A stretch of DNA of 64,000 nt, taken from the NCBI RefSeq assembly GCF_013346665.1, contig NZ_JABVBB010000034.1, positions 672,663-736,662 of the forward strand, given 5' to 3'. A program made the position numbers and the translations under genes. The stretch is from Sulfitobacter maritimus. Its GTDB lineage: Bacteria > Pseudomonadota > Alphaproteobacteria > Rhodobacterales > Rhodobacteraceae. Positions 1 to 7,390 of the stretch are shown here, piece by piece (the stretch's first letter is position 1; each line of letters starts with the position of its first letter). The notes beneath the pieces were generated by a model. The model was not told the origin of the DNA. It ran no database searches and worked only from the letters and a program-made list of their open reading frames with translations.

Positions 1-598
1 AATCGGCCACGTCTGACGTCGCCCAATAGGCCAAGGGATTCACCTTGATGCGCGGGGCGGTGCCGTCTTCGGGGGTTTCGACTTCAAAGAACTCCAACGC
101 CGCACGGCTGCCGGATTGAAAGCGCTTGCGCCCGGTGATCCAGCCGTCGTGGCCTGCTAACGCGTTTTGCAAGGGCCGCGTTTTGCGCAGGGCGCAGCAG
201 GCGTCGGTGTCATATTGATGCAGGGTGCCATCCGGATCCTGCGCAGCGATTTCTGCGCTGCGCAGAGTAGTGACATTGCGCAGGCCGAGGCGTTCGCAAA
301 GTTCTTGTTGGTACACCAGCGTTTCCGCAAACAGCATTTCAGTGTCGATGAAGAGCACCGGGATATCGCGCGAGACCATCGCTGCGAGGTGCAACAGCGC
401 CACGGACTCCGCGCCGAAGCTGGAGACGAGCGTGAGGCGATCGATCTCGTCATAGGCGCGGCGAATCACATCCGTTGCGCCGTGATGGCGTAGGGCGGTG
501 TTGAGATGCTTCACCTTTTCCTCGACCGCGTGCAGCGCCTCGGAGGGCGGTGCAGCGGTATTTGAGAAAGGATGAAGTTCAGGGGTATCAAGCGGCAT
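1..598 (-). CDS. cysH: Phosphoadenylyl/adenylyl-sulfate reductase, 3' end cut off by window edge
   Basis: Reduces activated sulfate (APS or PAPS) to sulfite with thioredoxin in assimilatory sulfate reduction, in the cytoplasm. I translated the reverse strand from the ATG at 596-598 and obtained 199 residues with no stop before the window edge. Visible family features are the nucleotide-binding stretch LVSSFGAESVALLH, then VLFIDTEMLF, and a Cys-Cys pair in TDACCALRK. That CC pair is typical of the [4Fe-4S]-containing APS reductases (EC 1.8.4.10) and is absent from the cluster-free PAPS enzymes, so APS is the more likely substrate. The second Cys pair near the C-terminus lies outside the window. 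The start overlaps the end of cysI by 11 bases, so the two are probably translationally coupled. It is the last visible gene of the cysG-DUF2849-cysI-cysH operon. Confidence 0.93.
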   Translation of the reverse strand, partial: MPLDTPELHPFSNTAAPPSEALHAVEEKVKHLNTALRHHGATDVIRRAYDEIDRLTLVSSFGAESVALLHLAAMVSRDIPVLFIDTEMLFAETLVYQQELCERLGLRNVTTLRSAEIAAQDPDGTLHQYDTDACCALRKTRPLQNALAGHDGWITGRKRFQSGSRAALEFFEVETPEDGTAPRIKVNPLAYWATSDVAD

Positions 599-2264
599 CG
601 GCCCGATCCTTCTCCGCCGCTTCGGGGTAGAGCACCGCTTTGAACGGCGCGGGGCCGAGGCGGCGGTAGGTTTGCAAGAAGGTCTCGGATGGGTCGTTGC
701 GCAGGTTGAGATACCCTAGCACCAGCCGTTCGATGGCCGGCACGATGGCATCGGCGGAAAAGCCGGGGCCAGTGCGGGTGCCCAGGGTGGCGTCTTCGGT
801 GCCGTCGCCGCCGAGGGTGATCTGGTAGTTTTCCACGCCCGCGCGGTCGAGACCGAGAATGCCGATATGTCCCACATGGTGGTGGCCGCAGGCGTTGATG
901 CAGCCGGAGATTTTAATTTTGAGCGGGCCGACGTCATGCTCCAGCTTCAGCTCGTCGAAGCGGGTGGCGATCTCTTGCGCGATGGGGATGGAACGCGCCG
1001 TGGCCAGCGCGCAATAGTCCATGCCGGGGCAGGCGATGATGTCCGAGATCAGGCCGATGTTGGCGGTGGCGAGTTTGGCCTCTTTCAGAGCCGCGTGCAA
1101 TTCGGGCAGGTCGCTGCGGTGAACATGGGGCAGGATCACGTTCTGCTCGTGGCTGATGCGCAGCTCGTCATGGCCAAAGCGGCGGGCGAGGTCGGCCATC
1201 ACGCGCATCTGGTCTGCCGTCGCGTCGCCCGGCGTGGCGCCGTGGGCTTTGAGGCTGATTGAGACGATGGCGTAGCCCGGCGCGCGGTGCTGGGCGAGGT
1301 TGGTGTCGGCCCAGGCGCGGAAGACAGGGTCGTTCGTGTAAGCGGATTCGTAGGCCGCGAGGGAGGCGGTCTTGAACTCAGGTGCTGCGAAATCGGCTTC
1401 AATGCGAGACAGCATTTGCTGGTCGACACCGGTGAACTGGCTGCGGATCAGGGCGTATTGCGCGTCGACGCGGGCGCGGATGTCTTCGATGCCGTTTTCG
1501 TGGACGGTGATCTTGATCCGCGCTTTGTATTTATTGTCGCGGCGGCCCAGCACGTTGTAGACGCTGACGATGGCTTCGAGCGTGGGCAGCAGGTCTTCGG
1601 CGCTGACGAAGTCGTAGAGCACCTTGCCGATCATGGGCGTGCGGCCGAGGCCGCCGCCGACGATGACTTCGGACCCCTGTTGGCCGTCACGCTCAACGAT
1701 GCGCAGCCCGATGTCATGGGCCTTGATCACCGCACGGTCGGCGGCGGCGCCGGTGACGGCGACCTTGAACTTGCGCGGCAGGAACTGGAATTCCGGGTGG
1801 TCGGTGGACCATTGGCGGATCAGCTCGGCCACGGGGCGGGGGTCTGCGACCTCATCGGCGGCGGCCCCGGCGAAATGGTCCGCCGTCACGTTGCGGATCG
1901 TGTTGCCGGAGGTCTGGATCGCATGCAGCTTCACCTCCGCCAGCGCGTCGAGCATATCGGGCACGTCGCGCAGCTCGGGCCAGTTGTACTGGATGTTCTG
2001 ACGCGTGGTGAAGTGGCCGTAGCCCTTGTCCCACCGCTCGGCGATATAGGCGAGTTGGTCCATCTGGGCGCTGTTGAGCGTGCCATAGGGGATCGCCACC
2101 CGCAGCATATAGGCGTGCAGTTGCAGGTAGAGGCCGTTCATCAGGCGCAGGGGTTTGAACTCATCCTCGGTGAGCGAGCCGTCGATGCGGCGCTCGACTT
2201 GGGCGCGGAACTGGGCGTTGCGCTCGGCGAGGAATTTGTCGTCGAATTCGGTGTAGCTGTACAT
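588..2264 (-). CDS. cysI: Nitrite/sulfite reductase, siroheme hemoprotein
   Basis: Six-electron reduction of sulfite to sulfide in the cytoplasm, using siroheme coupled to a [4Fe-4S] cluster. The protein is 558 residues, the usual length of the single-polypeptide NirA/CysI-like enzymes. It shows the cluster/siroheme ligand pattern C-x5-C (CPGMDYC, about residue 411) followed by C-x3-C (CINAC, about residue 454), and an N-terminal ferredoxin-like half with FTTRQNIQ. The operon with cysG (siroheme synthesis) and cysH argues for sulfite over nitrite as substrate; sequence alone does not separate the two. The electron donor is likely ferredoxin because no CysJ flavoprotein gene is present in the window. 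Its ATG shares one base with the stop of the upstream DUF2849 gene (TGATG), indicating translational coupling. Confidence 0.93.
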   Translation of the reverse strand: MYSYTEFDDKFLAERNAQFRAQVERRIDGSLTEDEFKPLRLMNGLYLQLHAYMLRVAIPYGTLNSAQMDQLAYIAERWDKGYGHFTTRQNIQYNWPELRDVPDMLDALAEVKLHAIQTSGNTIRNVTADHFAGAAADEVADPRPVAELIRQWSTDHPEFQFLPRKFKVAVTGAAADRAVIKAHDIGLRIVERDGQQGSEVIVGGGLGRTPMIGKVLYDFVSAEDLLPTLEAIVSVYNVLGRRDNKYKARIKITVHENGIEDIRARVDAQYALIRSQFTGVDQQMLSRIEADFAAPEFKTASLAAYESAYTNDPVFRAWADTNLAQHRAPGYAIVSISLKAHGATPGDATADQMRVMADLARRFGHDELRISHEQNVILPHVHRSDLPELHAALKEAKLATANIGLISDIIACPGMDYCALATARSIPIAQEIATRFDELKLEHDVGPLKIKISGCINACGHHHVGHIGILGLDRAGVENYQITLGGDGTEDATLGTRTGPGFSADAIVPAIERLVLGYLNLRNDPSETFLQTYRRLGPAPFKAVLYPEAAEKDRADAA

Positions 2265-2560
2265 CAGACGGTCTCCTGTTTGCCGTGGGCGTAGTTCGAC
2301 GGGCCTTTGGCGCGGAACTCTTCGCGGAAGTGGGTGGGGCGGGGGCCACCCGCGTCGGGGGCCACATCGGCGAGGTAGACGCCTACGACCAAATCCTGCT
2401 GGGTCAGCGCGTCGATCAGGCGCAGATCGGCGTCGGCTTCATCAGTGAGGACTTCGGCTTCAGCGAGGTGACGGGTCCAGCCTGTGGCAGTTTGATAGAC
2501 GACATCGCCTTCGAGCAGCGCGTTGGCGGTGATGACCTTGGGGGTGAAAGGCTTGGGCAT
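2264..2560 (-). CDS. DUF2849 domain protein of the cys operon
   Basis: A 98-residue soluble protein matching the DUF2849 family, a small alphaproteobacterial family regularly found between cysG and cysI. There is no signal peptide, membrane segment or cysteine. Recognisable parts are the start PKVITANALLEGDVVYQT and a C-terminal region rich in charged residues. Its stop overlaps the cysI start by one base and its start lies one base from the end of cysG, so it is embedded in a tightly coupled operon. That context suggests a role in sulfite reduction or cofactor delivery, but no biochemical function is established and I infer none from residues. Confidence 0.88.
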   Translation of the reverse strand: MPKPFTPKVITANALLEGDVVYQTATGWTRHLAEAEVLTDEADADLRLIDALTQQDLVVGVYLADVAPDAGGPRPTHFREEFRAKGPSNYAHGKQETV

Positions 2561-2561
2561 G

Positions 2562-3956
2562 TCAGGCCAGCTCCTCTAGCGGGGTTTCATTGGCAGCTTG
2601 TGCGGCAGCGCGGGGGGCGAGGCCGTAGAAGGTGAGCGCGGGGCCGGTCATCTCGGCATCGGCCAGATCGCGCGGCAAGGTGTCGAGCGTGGTGGACAGC
2701 ACCCGTTGATTGGGGCGGGAGGCGTTCTCGATCACGGTGACGGGCGTGTGGCGGTCGGCGCCATGCATCAGCAGGCGGCCTTGGACGAAACGGGCGGATT
2801 TCTTGCCCATGTAGATCGCAGCAACTTCCCCGGGACGGGCAAGCGCGGCCCAGTCGTGATCGGCAAAGCCTTTCATGTCGTGGCCTGTCAGGAAGCGCAC
2901 AGAGGTGTTGCGGTCGCGCTTGGTCAGGCTTTGGCCGATGCTTGCGACAGCGGCGGAGGCCGCCGTAATGCCCGGTACGATGTGCCAGCCGATATTATGG
3001 GCATTCACCGCGTCGATCTCTTCGTCGAGGCGGCCAAAGACGGTGGCGTCACCGGATTTCAGTCGCACGACCTGAGCGCCGGCTTGCGCATGTTCGACCA
3101 AGAGCGCGTTGATATGGTCTTGGCTGGTGGAGGGGCCGAAACCCTCTTTGCCGACGTCGATCATCAGCGCTTCGCGGCGGGCGAGTTCGAGGATCGCAGG
3201 GGTGATCAGACGGTCGTAGATCACTACATCGGCTTCATCCAGCGCACGGCGGGCCTTGAGGGTCAGCAGCTCCGGGTCGCCCGGCCCACCGCCGACAAAG
3301 GCGACATGGCCGGGGCGGGCCTCGCGGGTCAGGTGGGTGTGGAGCAGATCATCGAGCGCGGGACGCAGCGCTTCAGTGCCTTCGGCCATGGCGCGGGGTC
3401 CGGTGGTGAAATAGTAGTCGCGCCAGAAATCACGGCGGGGGCGGCCCATCGGCAGGGCGTCCGCCAGCTTGCGAAAACCTTTGCCGATGCGGGTGAGCGG
3501 GCCGAGAGTGGCAGGCAGGCGCTCTTCGAGGTCGGCTTTGATGGCGCGGGCGAGGACGGGGGCGGCGCCTTCGGTGCCGATGGCCACGGTGACGGGGTCG
3601 CGGTCCACGATCGCGGGGGTGATAAAGGCGCTGTCGTGCAGGTTGTCCACGATGTTGACCAGCGCGCCATCGGCCTCTGCCAAGGCGGCGGTCTGGGCGT
3701 CCGTCCGCGCATTCTCATCAGCAGCATAGAAGAGCTTGGCGCCCTGTGCATCGCCGGCTGTCATGGGGCGGCGGTGCAGGGTCAAACGGCCCTCCGCAGC
3801 CCAGTGTTCGATCTGGGGATCAGGGGCGGTGGCAAAAACCACCAGTTCGGCCGAGGTCTTGAGCAGGAGGCGCAGCTTGGCCAATGCGGCTTCACCGCCG
3901 CCGGAAAGGACGATCCGTTGGCCACGGGTGGCGAGGAAGATGGGGAAATGGTCCAT
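2562..3956 (-). CDS. cysG: Siroheme synthase (multifunctional CysG)
   Basis: Makes siroheme from uroporphyrinogen III, the prosthetic group of the sulfite reductase two genes downstream. The 464-residue protein has the full CysG layout. An N-terminal NAD-binding precorrin-2 dehydrogenase/ferrochelatase part (IVLSGGGEAALAKLRLL, about residues 15-32) is followed by a linker and a C-terminal SAM-dependent uroporphyrinogen methyltransferase domain that begins at VGGGPGDPELLTLKA (about residue 220). LKSGDATVFGR and VPGITAASAA are further methyltransferase signatures. It is the first gene of the minus-strand cys operon and is divergent from an Lrp/AsnC regulator. The 144-base gap between them carries two CTATATAG palindromes and so probably holds both promoters. 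Confidence 0.95.
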   Translation of the reverse strand: MDHFPIFLATRGQRIVLSGGGEAALAKLRLLLKTSAELVVFATAPDPQIEHWAAEGRLTLHRRPMTAGDAQGAKLFYAADENARTDAQTAALAEADGALVNIVDNLHDSAFITPAIVDRDPVTVAIGTEGAAPVLARAIKADLEERLPATLGPLTRIGKGFRKLADALPMGRPRRDFWRDYYFTTGPRAMAEGTEALRPALDDLLHTHLTREARPGHVAFVGGGPGDPELLTLKARRALDEADVVIYDRLITPAILELARREALMIDVGKEGFGPSTSQDHINALLVEHAQAGAQVVRLKSGDATVFGRLDEEIDAVNAHNIGWHIVPGITAASAAVASIGQSLTKRDRNTSVRFLTGHDMKGFADHDWAALARPGEVAAIYMGKKSARFVQGRLLMHGADRHTPVTVIENASRPNQRVLSTTLDTLPRDLADAEMTGPALTFYGLAPRAAAQAANETPLEELA

Positions 3957-3988
3957 GGGGCGCCCTGTTTCTGATTTGACTTGCCCCT

Positions 3989-4024
3989 CTATATAGGAAA
4001 TATTCCCCGTAAATGGCTATATAG
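3989..4024. promoter_or_regulatory. Paired CTATATAG palindromes in the cysG / Lrp divergent promoter region
   Basis: The 8-base perfect palindrome CTATATAG occurs twice, at 3989-3996 and 4017-4024, 28 bases apart from start to start in an AT-rich stretch between the divergent cysG and Lrp/AsnC genes. Lrp-family proteins bind multiple spaced AT-rich dyads near their own gene, so these are candidate operators. The palindromes could also simply be TATA-like promoter elements. No TTGACA-type hexamer with ideal spacing was found. Confidence 0.45.
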
Positions 4025-4100
4025 CGGTGGATATAAGGACGTTTGTTCTGTTCGGCACGATTGGCGAAACAGACGTCCCATGAGGGTAAGAGAGAGTAGA

Positions 4101-4562
4101 ATGACTGTCCGAATAGATGAGACTGACCGGAAGATTTTAGCGCAGCTGCAACGCGATGCGAGCCAGTCGCTGGACGATATTGCGCGTGAAGTGGGGTCAT
4201 CAAAGACCCCGGTGTGGAATCGCATTCGCAAACTGCGCGAGGCCGGTGTGATCGGTCAGCAGACCGTGGTGCTGGATTCCGAAGCGCTTGGTTTTGAGGC
4301 CTGCTTCTTTGTTTTGATCCGCACGTCAGAGCATGAGGCGGCTTGGCAGGCGGCGTTCTTGAAGGCGCTACAGGATCGCCCAGAGGTGCAAGAGGCGCAC
4401 CGTCTGGCGGGGGATATTGATTATATTCTCAAGGTACGGGTCAAAAATGCGCGGGCCTATGATGTGTTCTACCAGGCGCTGATTTCAGAGGTGAAGGTGC
4501 ACAATGTTACGGCATTGTTGTCGATGGAAGAGATCAAGTCGACGACGATGCTGCCGCTTTAA
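4101..4562 (+). CDS. Lrp/AsnC family transcriptional regulator
   Basis: A 153-residue one-domain-pair regulator. The N-terminal HTH (IDETDRKILAQLQRDASQSLDDIAREVG...WNRIRKL, about residues 5-50) is followed by an AsnC/RAM ligand-binding domain with the usual LAGDIDYILKVRV segment. Upstream in-frame codons reach 3981, but the ATG at 4101 follows a purine-rich GAGAG ribosome site and gives the family length, so I chose it. It is transcribed away from cysG. By position it is likely to control the sulfate-reduction operon, perhaps in response to cysteine or a precursor. The ligand is inferred from context only. Confidence 0.9.
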   Translation: MTVRIDETDRKILAQLQRDASQSLDDIAREVGSSKTPVWNRIRKLREAGVIGQQTVVLDSEALGFEACFFVLIRTSEHEAAWQAAFLKALQDRPEVQEAHRLAGDIDYILKVRVKNARAYDVFYQALISEVKVHNVTALLSMEEIKSTTMLPL

Positions 4563-4609
4563 GGGGGGGCAGGCCATGGCAGTTGGCCCGCGCCTTGCTG
4601 AAGAAGGGT

Positions 4610-5359
4610 TTAGCTCTGCGCGAGGGCTGTGAGGATGGGCGCGAAATCATCGGCCTTGAGGCTCGCGCCACCGACGAGCGCACCATCGACATTCTCGACC
4701 GCGAAAATCTCAGCAGCGTTGGCAGCTTTCACCGAGCCACCGTAAAGCAGAGGCAGGGCATCACTGATCTCGGCGCCAAAGCGAGCGGCCAGCCGCTCGC
4801 GGATGAAGTCGTGGACCTCAGTGATTTGTGCGATGCTTGGTACCTTGCCCGTGCCGATGGCCCAGATCGGTTCATAGGCGATGACGGTGTTTTCGGCAGT
4901 CGCACCGTCGGGCAGTGACCCGTCGAGTTGGGCGCCGATAACTTGGAGTGTTTCGCCAGCCTCTCGCTGGGCGTCGCTCTCGCCAATGCAGATGATGGCG
5001 GTAAGGCCCGCGCCCCATGCGGCTTGGGCTTTGGCCCGCACATCGGCGTCAGTCTCGCGATAAGCGTCGCGGCGCTCGGAATGGCCGAGGATGACATGGG
5101 TGGCACCGGTGTCAGCAATCATGGTCGCCGAGATGTCGCCGGTGTGCGCGCCAGATGCTTCGGCATGGCAGTCCTGTGCACCGATCTGGATGGGGCAGCC
5201 ATGGACTGCGTCGGTCGCGCGAAAGAGCAGCGGGCTGGGGGGGCAAATCACCACCTGCGGCGGGTTTTCGGGCAGCGCCCTGCTCAAAGCGTCGAGTTCA
5301 CTGAGGGCGGCGGCGGTGCCGTTCATCTTCCAGTTGCCGGCGGCGATTTTAGGGCGCAT
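4610..5359 (-). CDS. tpiA: Triose-phosphate isomerase
   Basis: Interconverts dihydroxyacetone phosphate and glyceraldehyde 3-phosphate in central carbon metabolism. The 249-residue TIM barrel has all the signature residues. The substrate-binding Asn and Lys lie in AAGNWKMNG (residues 6-14), the electrophile His in GHSERR (about residue 90), the catalytic Glu in AYEPIWAIGTGK (about residue 161, with the flexible loop following), and the phosphate-binding GGSVKAANA near the C-terminus. It is convergent with the Lrp gene (47 bases apart) and 75 bases downstream of the A-type Fe-S carrier. There is no sign of truncation. Confidence 0.97.
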   Translation of the reverse strand: MRPKIAAGNWKMNGTAAALSELDALSRALPENPPQVVICPPSPLLFRATDAVHGCPIQIGAQDCHAEASGAHTGDISATMIADTGATHVILGHSERRDAYRETDADVRAKAQAAWGAGLTAIICIGESDAQREAGETLQVIGAQLDGSLPDGATAENTVIAYEPIWAIGTGKVPSIAQITEVHDFIRERLAARFGAEISDALPLLYGGSVKAANAAEIFAVENVDGALVGGASLKADDFAPILTALAQS

Positions 5360-5434
5360 CGGGTCCGTCCTGATCTGTTAAACCTTACAAGGGGTTCGCA
5401 GGACCGGCGGCTTTCGTCAAGGCCGCCGCCACGA

Positions 5435-5797
5435 TCACTTCGCGCCGAGGCTTTCGTCAAACTTGATGGATTCGCCGCAGCCGCAAGCCTCGGTCACATT
5501 GGGGTTGCGGAACTTGAAGCCGGATTCGAGCAGCGTGGTCTCATAGTCGATCTCGGTCCCAAAGAGGAACATCTGCGCCATGGGCGCGATCATCACGCGC
5601 GCGCCGTCTTGTTCGACGACTTCGTCGTTGGGATCGGTCTCTTCCACATAGTCCATGGTATATTCCATGCCGGCGCAGCCACCCTTCTTCACGCCGATGC
5701 GCAGGCCAGCATGGCCCGCAGATTGCATAAGCTTTGCAATCTGGGCTGCGGCTTTTGGGGTCAGGTTAACGGCTTGCTTACCGGGAATGCCAAACAT
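5435..5797 (-). CDS. A-type iron-sulfur cluster carrier (HesB/IscA/ErpA family)
   Basis: A scaffold or carrier protein that hands Fe-S clusters to apoproteins. The 120-residue protein carries the three cluster-ligand cysteines of the family: Cys41 in KKGGCAGMEY and Cys105/Cys107 in ACGCGES. The start ATG at 5795-5797 has an upstream GGAGATTA ribosome site. No suf or isc operon is adjacent, so it is a stand-alone gene; several Fe-S clients (CysI, probable CysH cluster, IspG) are encoded in the same window. Whether it should be named IscA, SufA or ErpA cannot be decided without phylogeny. Confidence 0.93.
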   Translation of the reverse strand: MFGIPGKQAVNLTPKAAAQIAKLMQSAGHAGLRIGVKKGGCAGMEYTMDYVEETDPNDEVVEQDGARVMIAPMAQMFLFGTEIDYETTLLESGFKFRNPNVTEACGCGESIKFDESLGAK

Positions 5798-5862
5798 GAG
5801 TAATCTCCTATGGCTGCAAGATAGGGGGCGGAGGCGTCGATCTCAAGCGGGTTGGAGAAATA

Positions 5863-6576
5863 TCAGAGCAAAGTGATCAGGGATTGCGTGGCAAAGGCTA
5901 TGGTAAGCGCCCAGCCAAAGGAGGCGAGCGTGCCGATAATCACATATTCGCTGATCTCGCGGCTTTGCGAGGCCGTGTCGAACCTCAGAATGGATTTGGC
6001 AGCAATCAAAAAGCCGATGCCGATGGGGTCACCCACCATCACCATGAGATAGATCAATGCGCGTTCGAGCAGGCCAATGATCCGGCCCGCATTGTCCAAC
6101 CCGTCTGGCTGCGCCTGCGCTTTGTAGCGGGCCATCAATCCGCCCACGGCGGGGCCACCGGCAAAAGTGGCGGCAATCAAGCCGATTAACAGCGCCATCG
6201 GGGTAAGGAGGTCTTGCGTATGTTCGGCCCAGACCCCGCGAGAAAACGCTTCCGGCATGAGGTAGGCCGCGAGGGCGATGGTAATTAAGTGTGCGCTTTG
6301 ATCGCCAAGATAGGGCCAAAGCCGGTCGCGGTGGCTAGGCGGCGTCGCATAGACCTTGACGGCATCGATGGTCAAATGGGCAAGCCCGACTGCGGCGGCG
6401 AGCATGAGGCTACCGCCCAAAGCGATGGCGGTAAGGACAAAGACGATGATCGCGTGCAGCAGAAGGATGCCGGGGCGGCGTTTTTGAGCAACCATCCAAT
6501 CAGGCTGAAAGATGAAATCCGCAAGCATATGGGCCGTGAGGCAGGCGAGGCCAGTGGCGATAAACGGATCAGACAT
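5863..6576 (-). CDS. DUF3307 integral membrane protein
   Basis: A 237-residue polytopic protein with about five to six hydrophobic segments and an N-terminal conserved LTAHMLADFIFQ motif (His and Asp on one helix) typical of DUF3307. The ATG at 6574-6576 is preferred over an in-frame GTG 18 bases upstream, though neither has a strong ribosome site. The gene follows a SatD-like gene on the same strand. DUF3307 and SatD genes are often neighbours in bacteria (the Streptococcus sat genes are the named example), so the pair is probably functional. The role is unknown. Two direct repeats directly upstream (6601-6647) look like a dedicated operator. Confidence 0.85.
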   Translation of the reverse strand: MSDPFIATGLACLTAHMLADFIFQPDWMVAQKRRPGILLLHAIIVFVLTAIALGGSLMLAAAVGLAHLTIDAVKVYATPPSHRDRLWPYLGDQSAHLITIALAAYLMPEAFSRGVWAEHTQDLLTPMALLIGLIAATFAGGPAVGGLMARYKAQAQPDGLDNAGRIIGLLERALIYLMVMVGDPIGIGFLIAAKSILRFDTASQSREISEYVIIGTLASFGWALTIAFATQSLITLL

Positions 6577-6600
6577 AGCTGCAATCCACGCCACTCGTAT

Positions 6601-6647
6601 ACAGGTTAAATTGGCTGTAATTCGCTATTACAGGTTTCATTGGCTGT
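6601..6647. promoter_or_regulatory. Two 18-base direct repeats, candidate operator of the DUF3307 gene
   Basis: ACAGGTTAAATTGGCTGT at 6601-6618 and ACAGGTTTCATTGGCTGT at 6630-6647 match at 16 of 18 positions and start 29 bases apart. Each copy is itself bounded by an inverted ACAG...CTGT. They occupy the short gap between the SatD-like stop and the DUF3307 start. SatD-like proteins end in an HTH-like segment, so autogenous or local binding is a reasonable inference. Confidence 0.55.
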
Positions 6648-6678
6648 TTTGTAAAATGGGGGAATGTCATAGGGTATC

Positions 6679-7284
6679 CTACGTGCTTTCCAGCATTTCA
6701 CAAATTTCCAGCACTTCGTCTACGCCTGCTGCCTCGACATGGCCCTGAACACTCTGCTGGGTGAGGGCTAAGCGTTCGGCCAAGGCGGTCTGAACGGGCC
6801 GGTCGGGGGCGAGCATATAATAGGTGACTTCAGCCTGACGCTGGGTCCAACCTGTCGCGAGCCTGTCGGCCAAGGGCAGGGCGCAACGCAGGGCGAGAGG
6901 TGCTGCGGGGGCGCTGAAGCGGCGGTTGCGCGGCATGGTGTCGAGCGCATGGCCAGAGGCCACCAGCGCGTCACCGTCCGCATCGGCGAGGGTGCTGCCC
7001 GCGAGATGCGCTTGCCCGATGCCTATGGCGATGCGGGTGTCGGCAGTCTTGTCTCCCCGGCGCACAGCAGCGCGTAGGGTGAGCGCGGCGCGAAAGGTCA
7101 AACCGGGGCGGACCGCCAATTGCCAGCCATCGCCGCGAAACCGGGTTAGATAAGCGGGCGCATCCTGCCACTGGGCAATTGCTTCTGCAGCGTCTTGCAA
7201 ACGGTCAAAGACCGCGTTGAGCCCGGCCCGGGTCATGGCGCTGGATTTTACGATGTCGCCTGTGAAAATCGCCCAGTCTTGCAT
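6679..7284 (-). CDS. SatD family protein (cyclase-like fold plus C-terminal HTH)
   Basis: A 201-residue cytoplasmic protein. The N-terminus FTGDIVKSSAMTRAGL and the later FRGDGWQL resemble the metal-binding core of class III nucleotide cyclases, which is characteristic of the SatD family. The C-terminal part (ALAERLALTQQSVQGHVEAAGVDEVLEICEML) looks like a helix-turn-helix. It is encoded just upstream of the DUF3307 membrane protein, the usual partner. A regulator-plus-membrane-protein pair is likely, but neither substrate nor signal is known. Only one Asp of a catalytic metal pair is evident to me, so enzymatic activity is uncertain. Confidence 0.8.
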   Translation of the reverse strand: MQDWAIFTGDIVKSSAMTRAGLNAVFDRLQDAAEAIAQWQDAPAYLTRFRGDGWQLAVRPGLTFRAALTLRAAVRRGDKTADTRIAIGIGQAHLAGSTLADADGDALVASGHALDTMPRNRRFSAPAAPLALRCALPLADRLATGWTQRQAEVTYYMLAPDRPVQTALAERLALTQQSVQGHVEAAGVDEVLEICEMLEST

Positions 7285-7340
7285 GCAACGCCCTTTGTTT
7301 TTCGCAATGTTGCAGGATGGGCAAACCCATGCAAGGCAAA

Positions 7341-7364
7341 GGGCCGCTCGAAATCGAGCGGCCC
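7341..7364 (-). terminator. Rho-independent terminator after the glycerophosphodiesterase gene
   Basis: A perfect 10-base-pair stem GGGCCGCTCG / CGAGCGGCCC with a 4-base loop. On the minus strand it is followed by TTTGCCTT. It sits 26 bases beyond the stop of the 7391-8602 gene and before the SatD-like start. The T-run is short, but the stem is very strong. Confidence 0.75.
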
Positions 7365-7390
7365 TGAGGTTCGTCCTACGCTAGGGGCGA

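Noticed and set aside
1287..2294. Long plus-strand frame of 335 codons across cysI
   Set aside because: Opposite to a clear sulfite reductase; Gly/Val/Asp-rich composition typical of GC-rich antisense shadows and no domain.
2598..3974. 458-codon plus-strand frame opposite cysG
   Set aside because: Antisense shadow of a complete CysG; no family similarity, repetitive composition.
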